Shown here: positions 25,571 through 37,372 of the stretch, one piece after another
Position numbering within the stretch: the first letter of the stretch is position 1
Layout of the letters: every line of letters starts with the position of its first letter
Origin: Nissolia schottii
Lineage: Eukaryota > Streptophyta > Magnoliopsida > Fabales > Fabaceae
Length of the DNA: 64,000 bases
Direction of reading: 5' to 3'
NCBI GenBank assembly: GCA_003254905.1
Contig: QANU01094629.1
Coordinates: forward strand, 6,704 to 70,703
The notes under the pieces: generated by a model
Databases searched by the model: none
What the model was told of the DNA's origin: nothing
Seen by the model: the letters and a program-made list of their open reading frames with translations, nothing else
Made by a program: the position numbers and the translations under genes

Positions 25571-26729
25571 ATGGAGAGCAGCATTGGGGGAGAGAGCAAT
25601 GAGCGCGTGCCGCTTTCAGGGGTTGTGGCAGATTGCGTGAAACGGTGGTTCAAGGACACTCTCAAGGAGGCTAAAGCTGGGGACATCAACATGCAGGTCT
25701 TGCTGGGTCAGATGTACCACAGCGGTTATGGGGTTCCTAGAGATGCCCAGAAGGTAAAGTTTTTATTATTATTGTTATTTTGGTTTTCTTGCTGCTTTAA
25801 TTCAATCCTTTTTCGATGAAATTTAATTGAATTTGGGGTCTGTTATGTGTTGATTTTGAGTTTATGTAATCTAGTGTTTGACGAAGTCAATGTTGCTTGA
25901 CAAAAGAAGAATAACTTGTTTGACTACCAAAAAACTTTTGTTGATGTGACAACACATAATTAGATGACCTTATATAATTCTTTTACACTGAATGTATGCA
26001 TATCTGCTCTTAAATATACATTTATATGCATTTAGTTGCATGATTACATGCTTGTGTACAAGTCTAATATAGCAATAGAGAAAGTTATATGATGACTGGT
26101 GGTAGCAGATCCTCTCTTCTCATGTTCCCATTTAACATGGCCTGTTATGCTACTTGCTAAATGCTCACAGATGATCAGGTTCCCCGATAAATTTATAGTT
26201 GCCTGCTGTTGATCATGTTTGATGTTGTCATCATAAGTTCTCTTTTAAATGCTCATCTTTGTTGGTGTTTTAATTATGGATTATGGATAAAGACAAGTTT
26301 TATTATAGTAGGACTCACTTTTATTGATAATGATGCATCAATTTTGTTTGTGTTTTTCTCTCTCATAACATGACACAGCCATGTTAGTAAGGAACAAGAA
26401 AAGAGCAATGGTGCAATTGTGAACAATGTGTGTCATATGGATGTACTTTATCTTTGTATTCTGGTTTCCAACGCTGATGTTATAGATTTGGGAATGCAGG
26501 GAAGAATTTGGCTGACTAAAGCATCAAGGGTTAGGTCTTCAGTTTGGAAAGTTGGTCATAAGCGTCCTGGTAAATACTCCATTTTTTTCTAGCAGCATAT
26601 CGTCTTTGTTTTCCTTTGGAATCCCATGTGATTGTTTTTGGCTGGTGTGCATTTATGTCAGGTTATAATGCAAGTGATTCTGATTCTGATTCTGATTCTG
26701 ATTCTGACGAATTGGAGGAGAATTCTTGA
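25571..26729 (+). CDS. Small protein with one Sel1-like repeat
   Basis: Three GT-AG exons (25571-25753, 26500-26569, 26662-26729) join in frame to 106 aa. Residues 41-75 match the Sel1-like repeat pattern, with LGQMYHSGYGVPRDAQKG and then WLTKAS (consensus LG..Y..G.GV..D..KA..W..KAA). Sel1 repeats form paired helices that scaffold protein complexes. Proteins of this family usually carry several repeats; here a single one is followed by a basic linker and an acidic (SD)n tail ending ELEENS. The (GATTCT)n coding run at 26672-26707 makes the tail length prone to vary. There is no signal peptide or membrane segment. A donor-like AAAG/GTGAGT at 26769 and an acceptor-like TTTGTAG near 27965 suggest a spliced 3' UTR. 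The family call is good; the function is unknown. Confidence 0.85.
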
Positions 26730-28334
26730 ACAGACTAAATTTTATTTCATGCCTAAAATTCTGAAAGGTGAGTTTATCCTAATCTCTAAATGCTTTCTTT
26801 GTCCTGTAGTGACATACTCTTTTTGTGCCATGTTTATTATCTAATGGAAAAAAACCTTGAGACTTGAGCTTTTGGAGATTTATGGTTTATTTCTTCCTAC
26901 TTAGATTGTTGTGTTTTGTGTTAGGTAATTCAAATTTCATATTCATTGATTTGTGTCATACTTTGAGATTGATGGGTTTCATGTGTCTATTCCATTGTGA
27001 TTCCGGTTCCACATTATTTTTTAAGCAACACGAGTGTTGGGTTTTATATTTTTAGATACAGAAATGTGTTTGGCATTATTAGCCATGTCCCTTCTTATCG
27101 ACTTCTCCACATAAGAGTTAATTAGTTTAGGTCTAGTCTACCTGGTAGAGGGGTTTCAGAAATTATAGGTGTCAGTATTTTGTTTATATTTTACTGTGAA
27201 TAACCATGGACTTGAAAAGATTAACATGGATTATATGTTTTCTTTTAATTACTTTGTATCTAATTTTGCTGTAATCAAATTCTACATAGAAAAGGTTTCC
27301 TTACACAGTTTATCAGATATGGATAATAATAGTAAAAAGTGACTAATCTGGTGGTTGAGTTTTGTTGTGGTGCTTTTTTCTTTTTGCCACCTTCATAAAG
27401 TTTGATAGTGTAACTGAGGAATTCGGCTGAAAGTTTAGTAGTTAGATCACTAGCAGGGGGCTGGAATAGAGGAGCATATCAATTTTGTGTTGATATGAAC
27501 TCAATTTTGTCTTATTTGCATAAAGTGAGAGGATAACATTGAAGAGCATCATATTTGTCCTTCCATGCCAATAAAAAGAATAAACTATGGCAATCTCACC
27601 ATGTCCAAAGTCCAAACAGACAAATATGTGCTGTGGAAAAGTCTGTGCAGTGTGAAGCAGCAAAGAAAAATTGTAGATAATCAATTCTTTGAGTCCACAT
27701 ATTACAACAAAGGAACAAAATATGAAAAGAGTCGACGGTGATTGTTCCATTTGGAAATGTAATGAAGATATCAAAGTACATAGTAAAGTAGAATGATTCA
27801 ATAAGTTGGTAATTTTTTGAAACTGATGGGACGCAACAAATGGTTTAACCGCTTGTCGAGTCTTAGCATGGCAGTGCTTCACATTCATAACTGACTGTTC
27901 TTGATTTAAACCTGCTGAGACTTCCCTTTCTGGCAGATTAACCTTGTTCTCTTTTGTTTTGTAGGTATGCCAGGATTCTTACTTCTTCATGGCCCTCATG
28001 GATTTTCTAGTTAGTTACAATTTTAGTGTTTTACATTTGGTTTCTGATATTTGTGTGATTGCTAGGACATTTTTTTTTCCCGTTAAGTAAATATTTTTTT
28101 TCATGTGAAGTGAAGAGGCAACCTTGTTACTTTTTGAACAAGCTGTTGCATGGTAGTTGAAAGTCCCTACCCTCGTTATACAATACAATACAACTACGCT
28201 TTGTTCTGCTATTGGTATCGATTACATGGATTCGATGATGACATTGTTTTTTCAAGGACTATGTTTGCCTTCAAACCAACTTTTTGTTATATCATGCCAA
28301 AATAAAAGAGGGATGTAAATCATACTTTTAACTT
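26730..28334. other. 3' UTR and intergenic DNA after the Sel1 gene
   Basis: Possible 3' UTR intron (about 26769-27965). Open stretches on both strands here lack domains and codon bias. No gene supported. Confidence 0.45.
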
Positions 28335-28339
28335 GGAAT

Positions 28340-29375
28340 GTGTCCATATAGGCCATTATACCTTTTCGCGTTGCCCACATAGATCTCTAAACAAAAAAAA
28401 ATAAGTGCTTCACATAGGTTTTTGAACTTTTTCACCTTTTTTCTCATTCAGCCCTTCGTCTGTTTGTGATATCACGATAGCATATGTGGTTATTAACTTG
28501 CCTTTTCTTCCTCATTTCCTCATCCTCCATGGCAACTACAACATACTACCATCTTCCGTTGTCATCTTATTTCTTTCACCAAAAATCTCTAATCATCACC
28601 TACTGCTAGCAATTTATAATCTAATAGAAATTATAGCAGAACTAATTTGAAACCCGGATTATCAATCATTGTTGAATAAATCACAACAATGCCACCTATT
28701 CAACAAATTCCGAAATTGCAACCCAAATACAATTTTAAAACCTAAATCAATAAATTGACAATAATAAAATCATTATGAATTCTAAATTAACAAATTTCTA
28801 AATTGTAGAGACTAAATCCATCAAAAGAGGAAAAATCAAAAGAGGAGAAGAAGAGAGGATTTAACAAGAAAAATCATAGATATGAGGAAACAGGAAAATC
28901 AGTATGAACACTAAAATTATGGTGAACCCTAAATCACATAGATTAAGGAACAATTTTTGTCATGGTGTTGACCTCATACATCTGGGGATGAGCTTTTCAG
29001 CCTCTTGGTGTTGGGCTCGTCATTTTGAGGGTATGCAACGATGTCTAGGATGACTTTGAGGTCATACTTAGAGTCACCAATGAAGGTGGCATGTGTGAGG
29101 TTTTCTTCGTCTATTTGGGGGAACAATGGATCTTGAACAATGTTGTAGTTACCATGGATGATGGGGAAGTGAAGAAGAGAGGGTGAGTTAACAGCCACGT
29201 GTGCTATCATGACGTCACAAACAGATGGAGAGATAAATAGAGAAACGGCAAAAGAGTTTAGGGACCTATGAGGTTTTTTTGTTTTTGATGACCTATGTGA
29301 ACAACACGAAATAATTTAAAGATCTATGTGAACAAAAAAAAAATTCAGAGACCTATATGAGCATTCCCTGTCCTC
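28340..29375. mobile_element. Mutator-like inverted-repeat element
   Basis: The left end (GGAATGTGTCCATATAGG) and the reverse complement of the right end (GGGAATGCTCATATAGG) start an inverted repeat that continues for about 170 bases. It includes repeated CACATAGGT/CACATAGAT words and ends near TCTGTTTGTGA(T/C)(A/G)TCA. Long terminal inverted repeats suggest a non-autonomous Mutator-like element of about 1 kb. No target duplication could be matched, so one end may be misplaced. A 78-codon minus-strand stretch at 28974-29210 inside has no recognised domain. Confidence 0.6.
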
Positions 29376-30974
29376 ATTATATCTTGCTTCCAAATGATGT
29401 TGACATCCTAAATTATAAGTCAGTCATTCGTTCGATTTTATGGCATGGACTATTCTGTACTTCTGTTTTACTTAATCTCCTACATGAAGGTCAGAATATC
29501 TAAAGGCATGCTTGATAACTTCATTTGAGTTTTTATTTTTATTCTGAAAAGATGGTCATTTTTTTCAACTCAGAATTTGAAAGAAGTCCATCCACAGACA
29601 TGCACTTGTTTGATACACTATATAGAATAAGACCTGGCAATATAACATAAAAAATATATTATATAAATTTATTACAAAAATATATAACAAAAACTAATTT
29701 TATATAGTATTAATTAATAATATTTTGTCTTATAAAACGTAACAAACCGGCCTTAAACTATCCAATTGCAATGAACAAAGTTTATGAGAAGTCCCATCGC
29801 CATGGTTTGGAGGATAATTGTGTAATTCTCGTGTCAACGCAAATATAGGCAAAGAACAAATAAGCCCCGTAAAAGCACTTTCCAGTCAGTCCATTTGCAT
29901 TCTCCAGCCAATCAATCATCATAGTTCAATTCAGCCTAGATTATAGTTGTAACTTGTAACATCCATTTTTTTCTAAACGCATGCAATATCTAATATTTAA
30001 TTTAATTGTTATGAGAGAAATTCTTGAATTACATAATAATAATTTATTAATTAAATAATAAAAAAAATTTAGTCACGTTAATTTCAAAACTTCTAACGGT
30101 TTATCAATCAGATTTATGGTTTAGAAATTAGGATCAGACTCGGTCTGTGGGATCCACTCTGTCTCTGTCTGAGGTCTTCAGAAACTTAGATCCATATGGG
30201 ATTCATTTTATCTGTATTTTAAAAATAAATGTCAATTTCAATTCCGATTCTACACAGAAAAGTAAAAAAAATATCATTTTTTTTTGAAGCACTTCACACC
30301 ATGCGTGTCCTTTCTATGACATTAGATACTTTTAGAAGCAATTGTTCCTCTTTCTTCTCCTTCCAGTCGTGCACCCATCAGCGATCCTTTCTTTATTACT
30401 TTCACTCACACTTCACTCAACATTCACTTTTACTTACACAAGTCAAGAGAAAAAGCAAAAGCCAACCATTCTCTTTTTCTCATTCTTCCAAAGTTTCCAA
30501 AAGTTTCATCTTCTTCCCCAAACTAGACCTAAAAATTGTAACTCCATAGCCCCCAAACACCCTCAAAAAACTCATCAAATTCTTACACTCTCTTCACAAA
30601 AATTAGTCTCCTTCATCCTCTACAAAAGACACCATTTGTTTGAGCTATAGGTGGGTTTCCATGCACTTTTATACTACTATCTCTGGCTATGTTTTTTTAT
30701 TTTTGGATATGTTATTCCTCTCTCCTTCCTCTCCATGAAAATATAATTGCTTTCACCATCTAAGAACATGTAAAAAAAATTAGGTTTTCAAACTCCTCTT
30801 AGAAGAGCTTGTGTTGCTTTAGTTTCTATGTTTTTGAGTTTTTCTCTCTTGAAAACATTAAGAACAGATTCAGTTTGCCATCTAACCTAAGGCTTCTCAT
30901 GTGTGTTTTTGTTTCTAGCCTTGTGTATGAGCTCCTTGCAAAGTGTTAAGAGTGTTCTTGAAATAGTTTCTCTT
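29376..30974. other. Intergenic DNA, partly leader-like
   Basis: 29376-30220 is AT-rich with nothing recognised. From about 30300 to 30650 the plus strand is rich in C, T and A, with TTCACTCAACATTCACTTTT-like text, as in the 5' leader of a plant transcript or of an LTR element. No coding frame is supported. Confidence 0.4.
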
Positions 30975-32060
30975 GAAAAAGGGTTTTAATGAATTTATGG
31001 TTCCTCGTTGTCCATTTCGGTAATGTGGTGTTTGTGACCTTAGGGTTTTGTTTTTATAAAGTTGATGATGTTCATATGATCTATGGCGAGGCCATTATAA
31101 ACTATGATATGAGTTCTTGGACTAAAACAAAGAGTGATGCACTTACGTTTCTCTTCTTGTGTATTCGATTTTGTTTTATACATGACCTTAGCGTTTTGTA
31201 TTTATTATGTTGATGATGTTCATATGATCTATGATGTATCCACTATAAACTATGACATGAGTTTCTAGACAGAAGGTGATGAACTTATGTTTCTCTCTTT
31301 GTCATGTCGGGCTTGTTGTATTTTATGGTCATATGGTTTGTTTTTATGAAGTTGATGATGTTCATATAATCTATGGTGAATCCAATATAAACTATGATAT
31401 AAGTTTTTGGACTAAACAAAAAAGTGATGAACTTATGTTTCCTTTGAATGATATTCGGCCATGATGGGTTCTATGGCCTTCGGGTTTTTATTTCATAAAG
31501 TGCATGATGTTCAAGTGATATATGGTGATTTCTAACATAAACTATGATATGAGTTATAGAATAAGCCAAGAAGTGGTGGACTTATTTTGATTTCTAAGTT
31601 TTGCCCTTGTATGCATATTTTCATAAGAATTGTCTTTGTTTATGTTTGATGGAGTTTAGATGATCCATGACTTGTCTCTAGCATAAACCATGATATGAGT
31701 TTTAGGATAAGTCAAGAGATGATAAATTCATGTTACCTCCCTATGCACATTCGGCCCTCATGGGCTTGGGGCTTTAAAGTTTTGTTTATTGTTGTCTTGT
31801 AAGGTTTAAATGATCCATAGTTGGTTCCTAGTATGAGCTATGATATGAGCTTAGGACATACCAAGTGGTGATAGACTCATTATTTTTCCTTTTAGGGTTT
31901 TGGATTTTCTAAAGTGCCTTGTTTGTTTATACCTTACACATTAAATGTTGAGGAGTGATCAACTATTATTGCAAACATAATCGATGATATGAGTTTTAAA
32001 TTGAACCAAAGAGTAATGGACTCATATTTTGTCTAACGGTGATTTTTGTCACTATAGCCC
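30975..32060 (+). repeat. Seven-copy degenerate tandem repeat, period about 142-151 bp
   Basis: Units can be anchored at about 31061, 31209, 31351, 31500, 31644, 31794 and 31945. Each has GTTGATGATGTTCATATGAT-like text, then AACTATGATATGAGTTTT, then AGTGATGAACTTATG. The first three are close to each other and the later ones diverge progressively. The unit length is not a multiple of three throughout, and the short open stretches within are not conserved, so it looks non-coding. Confidence 0.8.
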
Positions 32061-33215
32061 AAGTGGTTAGGGTTTGATTTTCTTGAATATTGTATGAGTG
32101 CTTCTAACTCTTAAAGTGTCTATGCCTTTTGTGCACATTAGTCTTTGGTTTTCTGAGTTTAGGGTTAAGACTAGTTTTCATAAATGCGACGAAATGAACT
32201 TAAGGCTAGATTGGTGTTCATAAAAACCTATAATAAACATACAAGTTTAGCATAGAAGCACTATAAGTATGCTCAAGTTATGCTCATCAAATGATAGTTG
32301 GTATTGTATTTGCATTTATTGCGGATATATGTGCATGTGCTATTGTTATGTTTGACTATGTTATAATTGATTTGCTCATATGATATGTCCATATTAGCCC
32401 ATCCTCATAAGTGTGATTATGCAATGGCATGCCTTGGATTGATGACAATGTTACTATATCGTAGCATGCATTCTTTTATGGTCATAATCATACATGTATA
32501 TGTATAAACATGGACAAACATATACCTATACATACATACCATCATTATTTTATAAGTGTGTATGAGACCAGAAGATGTAAGTATATCAAAGATAATCTAA
32601 ATCCTCTTTCATGAAAATATCCATAAGACTTTTAATATAAGTCACTTATAGTAACTACGACCCATTCATAATAAAGTTCCCTCATGGAACGTGTCCTTTG
32701 GGCCAGTTTAGTTAGTTGGTCACCTTGTCCAACCTTGTTGTTTGGTTCAGAGGTTGTACATCCAAGGTTTTAGGTGTACTGAAAAGAGAAAGATAAAGAA
32801 AATCCATTGGTCTAGCGCAGTTAGGTAGTCACGTCAACTAACATAAAACATTGGTTATTAACATAGTCAAGAAACTTATGTGGTTCGTTACCACGCATTG
32901 AGCTCAACTCCAAATAAAAATCGACGTTATATGCCCCAGGGCGCTAACCATTTCCCAGGTGTACTAAAGGGAATAATGTAAAGAATAAATTATTAAAAGA
33001 ATGTCATAACATAATACATCTACAAATGTTCCAAGTCTCATCATTATGTTTATGGACCACTATGCCTTATTGCATTGATAAGTGTTAGGTTAAAGGAAAG
33101 ACTAGGATCCACTAGTAACCGTTTAGGATTGGGTCAAGATAATAATTGAACTTTATATGCATGATCACTTAGAGAATGCCTAAACAATGGAACCCTATGA
33201 AATGACACGTAGGAG
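32061..33215. other. Intergenic DNA between the tandem repeat and the acidic reading frame
   Basis: Contains non-coding text such as CATTTCCCAGGTGTACTAAA and CAAGGTTTTAGGTGTACTGAA, which look like two diverged copies of one word (about 32764 and 32953). This may be a leader region of an old repeat. Nothing else recognised. Confidence 0.35.
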
Positions 33216-33950
33216 ATGCATAAAGATCCACGGAGAAATACCTTTTTCTCATACTCTCTCCATTTGGTTCTAGGTCCTAATGGAGCACATCCGTTGAGTG
33301 GGGACGTCGCCCCTACTATTCAAAGGCTTAGCATGGACCTCACCAGGGGCACAGTCATGCTCGAGGCTGCGAGAATGATGACATATGAGATTACGGTCGC
33401 AGACTTTGCTAGTTTCTTTATCACACCCGAACTGTTACGCCAGATCCAGTCCTTGTCACCAACACCGCCGGTTGCACCTGCTACCCCTGTTGAGGCCCAT
33501 GCTCCTTGTGAGCCCACAGCTCCACCTCCTTCGCCAGTGCCCATTGTTGCCCTAGTTCCTAAGCCAACAGAGAGTTTTGATATATCTGTGTACACCTCTT
33601 GGACTCATGCTGCCCAGACCCATCCCGAGTGGGCAACTAGTCATCACCGTCATGATCCAATTTCGGGGCATGATAGTAGTGAGGAGGAGGAGTGCATAGG
33701 TCCTATCGCTGCTGTGATTGATGCTATAAAGGCCGATTTGGTTCTTGAAGATGTGGCTGCTGCTCTGGATGCCGTTATGAGGGACGTAGAGCCTGCATTA
33801 GGAGCACATCAGGAGGATGAGGATGTCGTGGATGAGGAATCAGAATTCGAATTTGAGGTTAATAAGGACGAACCCAAGGATGAGCTGGAGGATGATCTCG
33901 AGGAGGACCTTGCAGAGACCCTTGAAGAGGATCCTATTCCACTTGACTAA
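33216..33950 (+). CDS. Uncharacterised acidic protein, possibly element-derived
   Basis: An open frame of 244 codons, clearly richer in GC than its flanks. Residues 1-85 are mixed; 86-115 are rich in proline and alanine (PTPPVAPATPVEA, APPPSPVPIV). A middle section has GHDSSEEEE, and the last 85 residues are very acidic (for example DELEDDLEEDLAETLEEDP). An acceptor-like TTGGTTCTAG/GT at about 33274 suggests the true first exon could lie upstream, so the start is uncertain. No catalytic motif, signal peptide or membrane segment is visible. Its setting next to tandem repeats and inverted-repeat elements, and the proline/acid composition, favour an origin in a retroelement or other repeat rather than a conserved host gene. 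Function unknown. Confidence 0.4.
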   Translation: MHKDPRRNTFFSYSLHLVLGPNGAHPLSGDVAPTIQRLSMDLTRGTVMLEAARMMTYEITVADFASFFITPELLRQIQSLSPTPPVAPATPVEAHAPCEPTAPPPSPVPIVALVPKPTESFDISVYTSWTHAAQTHPEWATSHHRHDPISGHDSSEEEECIGPIAAVIDAIKADLVLEDVAAALDAVMRDVEPALGAHQEDEDVVDEESEFEFEVNKDEPKDELEDDLEEDLAETLEEDPIPLD

Positions 33951-35213
33951 CCACAGTGTAGTGGACCATCCTGCTAGACAAGACATTCCTGTAGTTACTG
34001 ATCGATGTTTATTGTCAGGATGTCAGTTCCAGTCTTTTCACCTGGTCATGGTCCCTTATGAGCCCACTGTCCTGCCGACGATGACATGGATCTGGGCGAT
34101 AACAAGAGTGCGACATGACTTGCTATTTCTGTTTATCCTTCTTTTGTTGTATCAGACCTATGCATGTGTAATTTAGGGTGTTTACTTTTATGGCGAGCAA
34201 GTTCATAATATGCTCCTCATTGTTATTTTGCCTTTATTTTATTTTTTTGTGTGAATCTCTGCAGAAGTTTTTGACTGATTGTATTGTACTATGTTTCTGA
34301 TTAATATAATATGAGGTATATTCAATATATGTATTATCTATGTTTTGATGGGGATGCATGTTTGATGTTGCACAATTTTCTGTTAGGCTTATGATCTACC
34401 TCTTGACCCTTCTCTTATGTATGACTCATTTTTTAAATTTAGTTTCCACAAAAATTTCAGAATTTTCTCATATTTTCTATATAAGTATTTCTTATACTAA
34501 GTCTAAAAGTAATAAAAAGTTAAAATGTGACAACTAGTAAACATTAATTATGACTTAAAAACATAATTAGCTAACTAGGTGGTACAAGAGCTGATTGACA
34601 TTTGTATCATCAAGTTAATTACAGCAGCTCTGTAATGTCCAATTGGCTTTGCATGTGGAATTCAAGCGTCAAGTGCAATAATTGTGGCTGCAAATTCCAA
34701 CTTTCTACCCTGCGCACAAATCAGTTAAAGTGATCACTATCTAGATTTTGGAACAAGATGCTAAAAGCAATATTCTCCCGGTATTACTAGAAATAATGGT
34801 TACCACCATTTTTGATTTACTTCAAAACCCCTTAGAATTGTGCTCTATTATAGTGGAGCGTGGCAGAGCAGTTTGTGCTCGTGACATCCATGGCTTTGAG
34901 TTGCGGTTGCGGTTGCAGTCAAGGAAAAGGAATCAATAGCCATGTGGTGATTGTAGAACCACCTACTGCCATCCACCGTTCGCGACAAACGACGGATAAG
35001 TTCAAGAGCCGAACCAAATTGACTAAGGTGAAAGGGTGGCTGCTTGCCAAGGAAGGATAGTGGCGGCCGCCAGCAGTGATGGGGCAATGGGTGGTGATGG
35101 ATGACATTCTGATAAATAAATATTTCCAACATTTCTCACCACAAAATATCTCCTATACCCTGGATTACATCAAACCCACCACCCACCGCCCATTCTAGGA
35201 ATGTAAGTGGAAA
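33951..35213. other. Intergenic DNA
   Basis: 33951-34330 may be the 3' part of the transcription unit that holds the acidic frame (T-rich, ends near a run of AATATAATATGAGG). 34850-35110 is GC-richer with short open stretches on both strands but no domain. No gene supported. Confidence 0.4.
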
Positions 35214-35732
35214 GGGTTAAATATGTTTTTAATTTATTATAAATTTTAAATTTTGTACTTTATCCTTCACAATTTTTTTTAATTAAAAATCATCTCTAAT
35301 AAAATAAAATTGTAAGGTTTTAGTCCTGTTAAGTCCTTAATTACTCACATGACAGTTAACTTTGCCACAGTGCAGGTCACGTGCCACATACATGGCACGC
35401 TTAACCCAATCATTGCTTCCTCTGCTTATTCTCACGCTCCTCTCAGTGTACATTTTCTCTCTTCTTCTCCGCTATAGCTTTGTGAGTCACCGCCTCCATT
35501 CTTGTTAGTGAAACGACCTCATCCACGCACTCTCGCCTACTTCTCTCCTCCCCCTCTCTCTCGCCTTCGCCACATGGTCAAGTTAACTGTTAAGTCAACA
35601 GTTAATGGCTTAACATGACGGGAATAACTAAAACCTTACAAAAAAAATTATAAGAGACGATTTTAACAAAAAAATTTATGAGAGGTAAAACACAAAATTT
35701 AAATTTATGAGGGACTGAAAACATATTTAACC
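35214..35732. mobile_element. Mutator-like MITE with near-perfect 9-bp target duplication
   Basis: The ends GGGTTAAATATGTTTTTAAT and (reverse complement) GGTTAAATATGTTTTCAGTC begin an inverted repeat of about 110 bases that also shares AAATTTTGT and GTAAGGTTTTAGT. The flanks AAGTGGAAA (35205-35213) and AAGTGAAAA (35733-35741) match at 8 of 9 positions, the size expected for Mutator-like elements. Length 519 bp, no coding capacity. Confidence 0.75.
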
Positions 35733-37372
35733 AAGTGAAAATTTTGGGCAAAACATTTTACTCATAATCATTTTTATATGACCATATTTTGGAAATCATT
35801 CACTAACCTTAATCCAGTATACCATGTAAAGACTACAACGAATGAATTTGGCCCTGTGCAACAAAACCTTTGACAAAATGTTTGAAGGCATAACTATAAA
35901 ACAGCATATAATTGTCTGGGAAGTCAAAGGAGGTGGAATGTCTGTGACTAGATGATAAATTGAACTATGTGGCTGAACATGCTCATCCACAAGAAGGACT
36001 TGTGTAAACATAATACATACTGTTTTAGCCTTGGAATACCAAGAGCTAGAATCTCTGGGAAAAAAAGTTTGACAGTTTTTGTCTCTATCATACAAAATGC
36101 ACTAAAAATGAGTCGGGATAAATATCTTTTTCCTTGTAAAACTACACATAGATCAATGAAATTGATCACTATCAAGGCCATACCTGTATGTGATTCAAGT
36201 TTAGAAAAATTGTTTCCGATAATAGGATGCTTTGAGAATATTTTCCTCTGTCGACCACTGGCAATGACAAAGGATGGCTGGTTTTTGACAGTGGTTGCGG
36301 CAGCCAATGTTTCAAACCACCATAAACTTGAGGTGGTAGTGAAATATGGTTGAATTTTTTGTGAATGGCCATTGCAAATAGTGGACGATGCCAAGGTGGT
36401 CATTGGCGGCCATGGATAACAACATGACAATGCATGATTGATGACAGTATGATAGAAGAGTAAGTATTTTGAACATTCCTGGCAAAAATGTTCTCATACC
36501 ATAGAATATATAGCCAAGGCCACCACATACCATAGGATTAAAAACGTGATAATTTTGAGCAAAACTTATTCCCCAAACTAATATTTCGATGAGAATACTT
36601 TCTGAAATCTTGCAATAAACATGATGTAATAATACCATGGAAAACATTATGGGGTGAAAACAAAATTTCTCAACCAAACGCCCAAAAGAAGACTTGAGAC
36701 TAAAAGAGGTGAGAGATGAGACAATCTTCCTAGACCCTAGTTTGACCCTTTGCAACATATCTACCATTTTTGGATTAAAAAGCATGTTAAAATTATATGT
36801 ATGTAAATATAAAAAACAATGATTAATATATTGCTACATGTAAGGTTCACCATGAACCTGAGGCTACATTTTTTTGGGGATAAAATGAACCTGAGGCTAT
36901 ATTATCGTCACTCTAACTATATGTAATTGAAACATCAGATATACGGGAACTCAAATGTGGACAAAAGATTCCAAAATTTGATTGTCTGCTGATGTATTAT
37001 AATATAATGCCTAGCTGAACATGGTCATCAACAAGAAAGCATTCGACTGTTACAATCGATAGCAGATTTAAGCACATGATTTTATTGAAATAAAAATTTC
37101 CAAATAAACTCTAGATAATCAAGAAACTGCTGGAAGGGGCACCGCTATATGATAACAAAATAATAAGTTTCTGAGAAGAGCTTTAACACGGCTATGGGTT
37201 CTCATGATCTCAAGAGAAAACAAAAATAGCACTGAAGTCTCAATTCCACATAATTGGTACAGAAAAATTGTCATATAATATTCTCCGGATAATTTTATTA
37301 TGAAAAATTCTACATCGCAAAATGAAAAGTACCTTTTAATTTAATATGGCACATTCTGGTTAACCAGCTGAA
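35733..37372. other. Intergenic DNA and probable 3' UTR of the fucose synthase gene
   Basis: Overlapping open stretches on the minus strand between 35950 and 36785 have no domain and disagree in frame. 36300-36420 resembles a high-copy repeat with GGCGGCCATGG-like text. At 36855 and 36886 TGAACCTGAGGCTA is repeated. The last 200 bases before 37373 are probably 3' UTR of the minus-strand gene. Confidence 0.4.

Noticed and set aside
30229-30650. Two overlapping reading frames of 102 and 106 codons
   Set aside because: They are frames through a C/T/A-rich leader-like stretch, and neither has a domain.
30975-32060. CRISPR-like array
   Set aside because: Unit length, divergence and plant context exclude it; it is a degenerate tandem repeat.
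35948-36785. Overlapping minus-strand reading frames of 157 and 160 codons
   Set aside because: No domain, no splice model joining them and no match to a known family; partly in a high-copy repeat.
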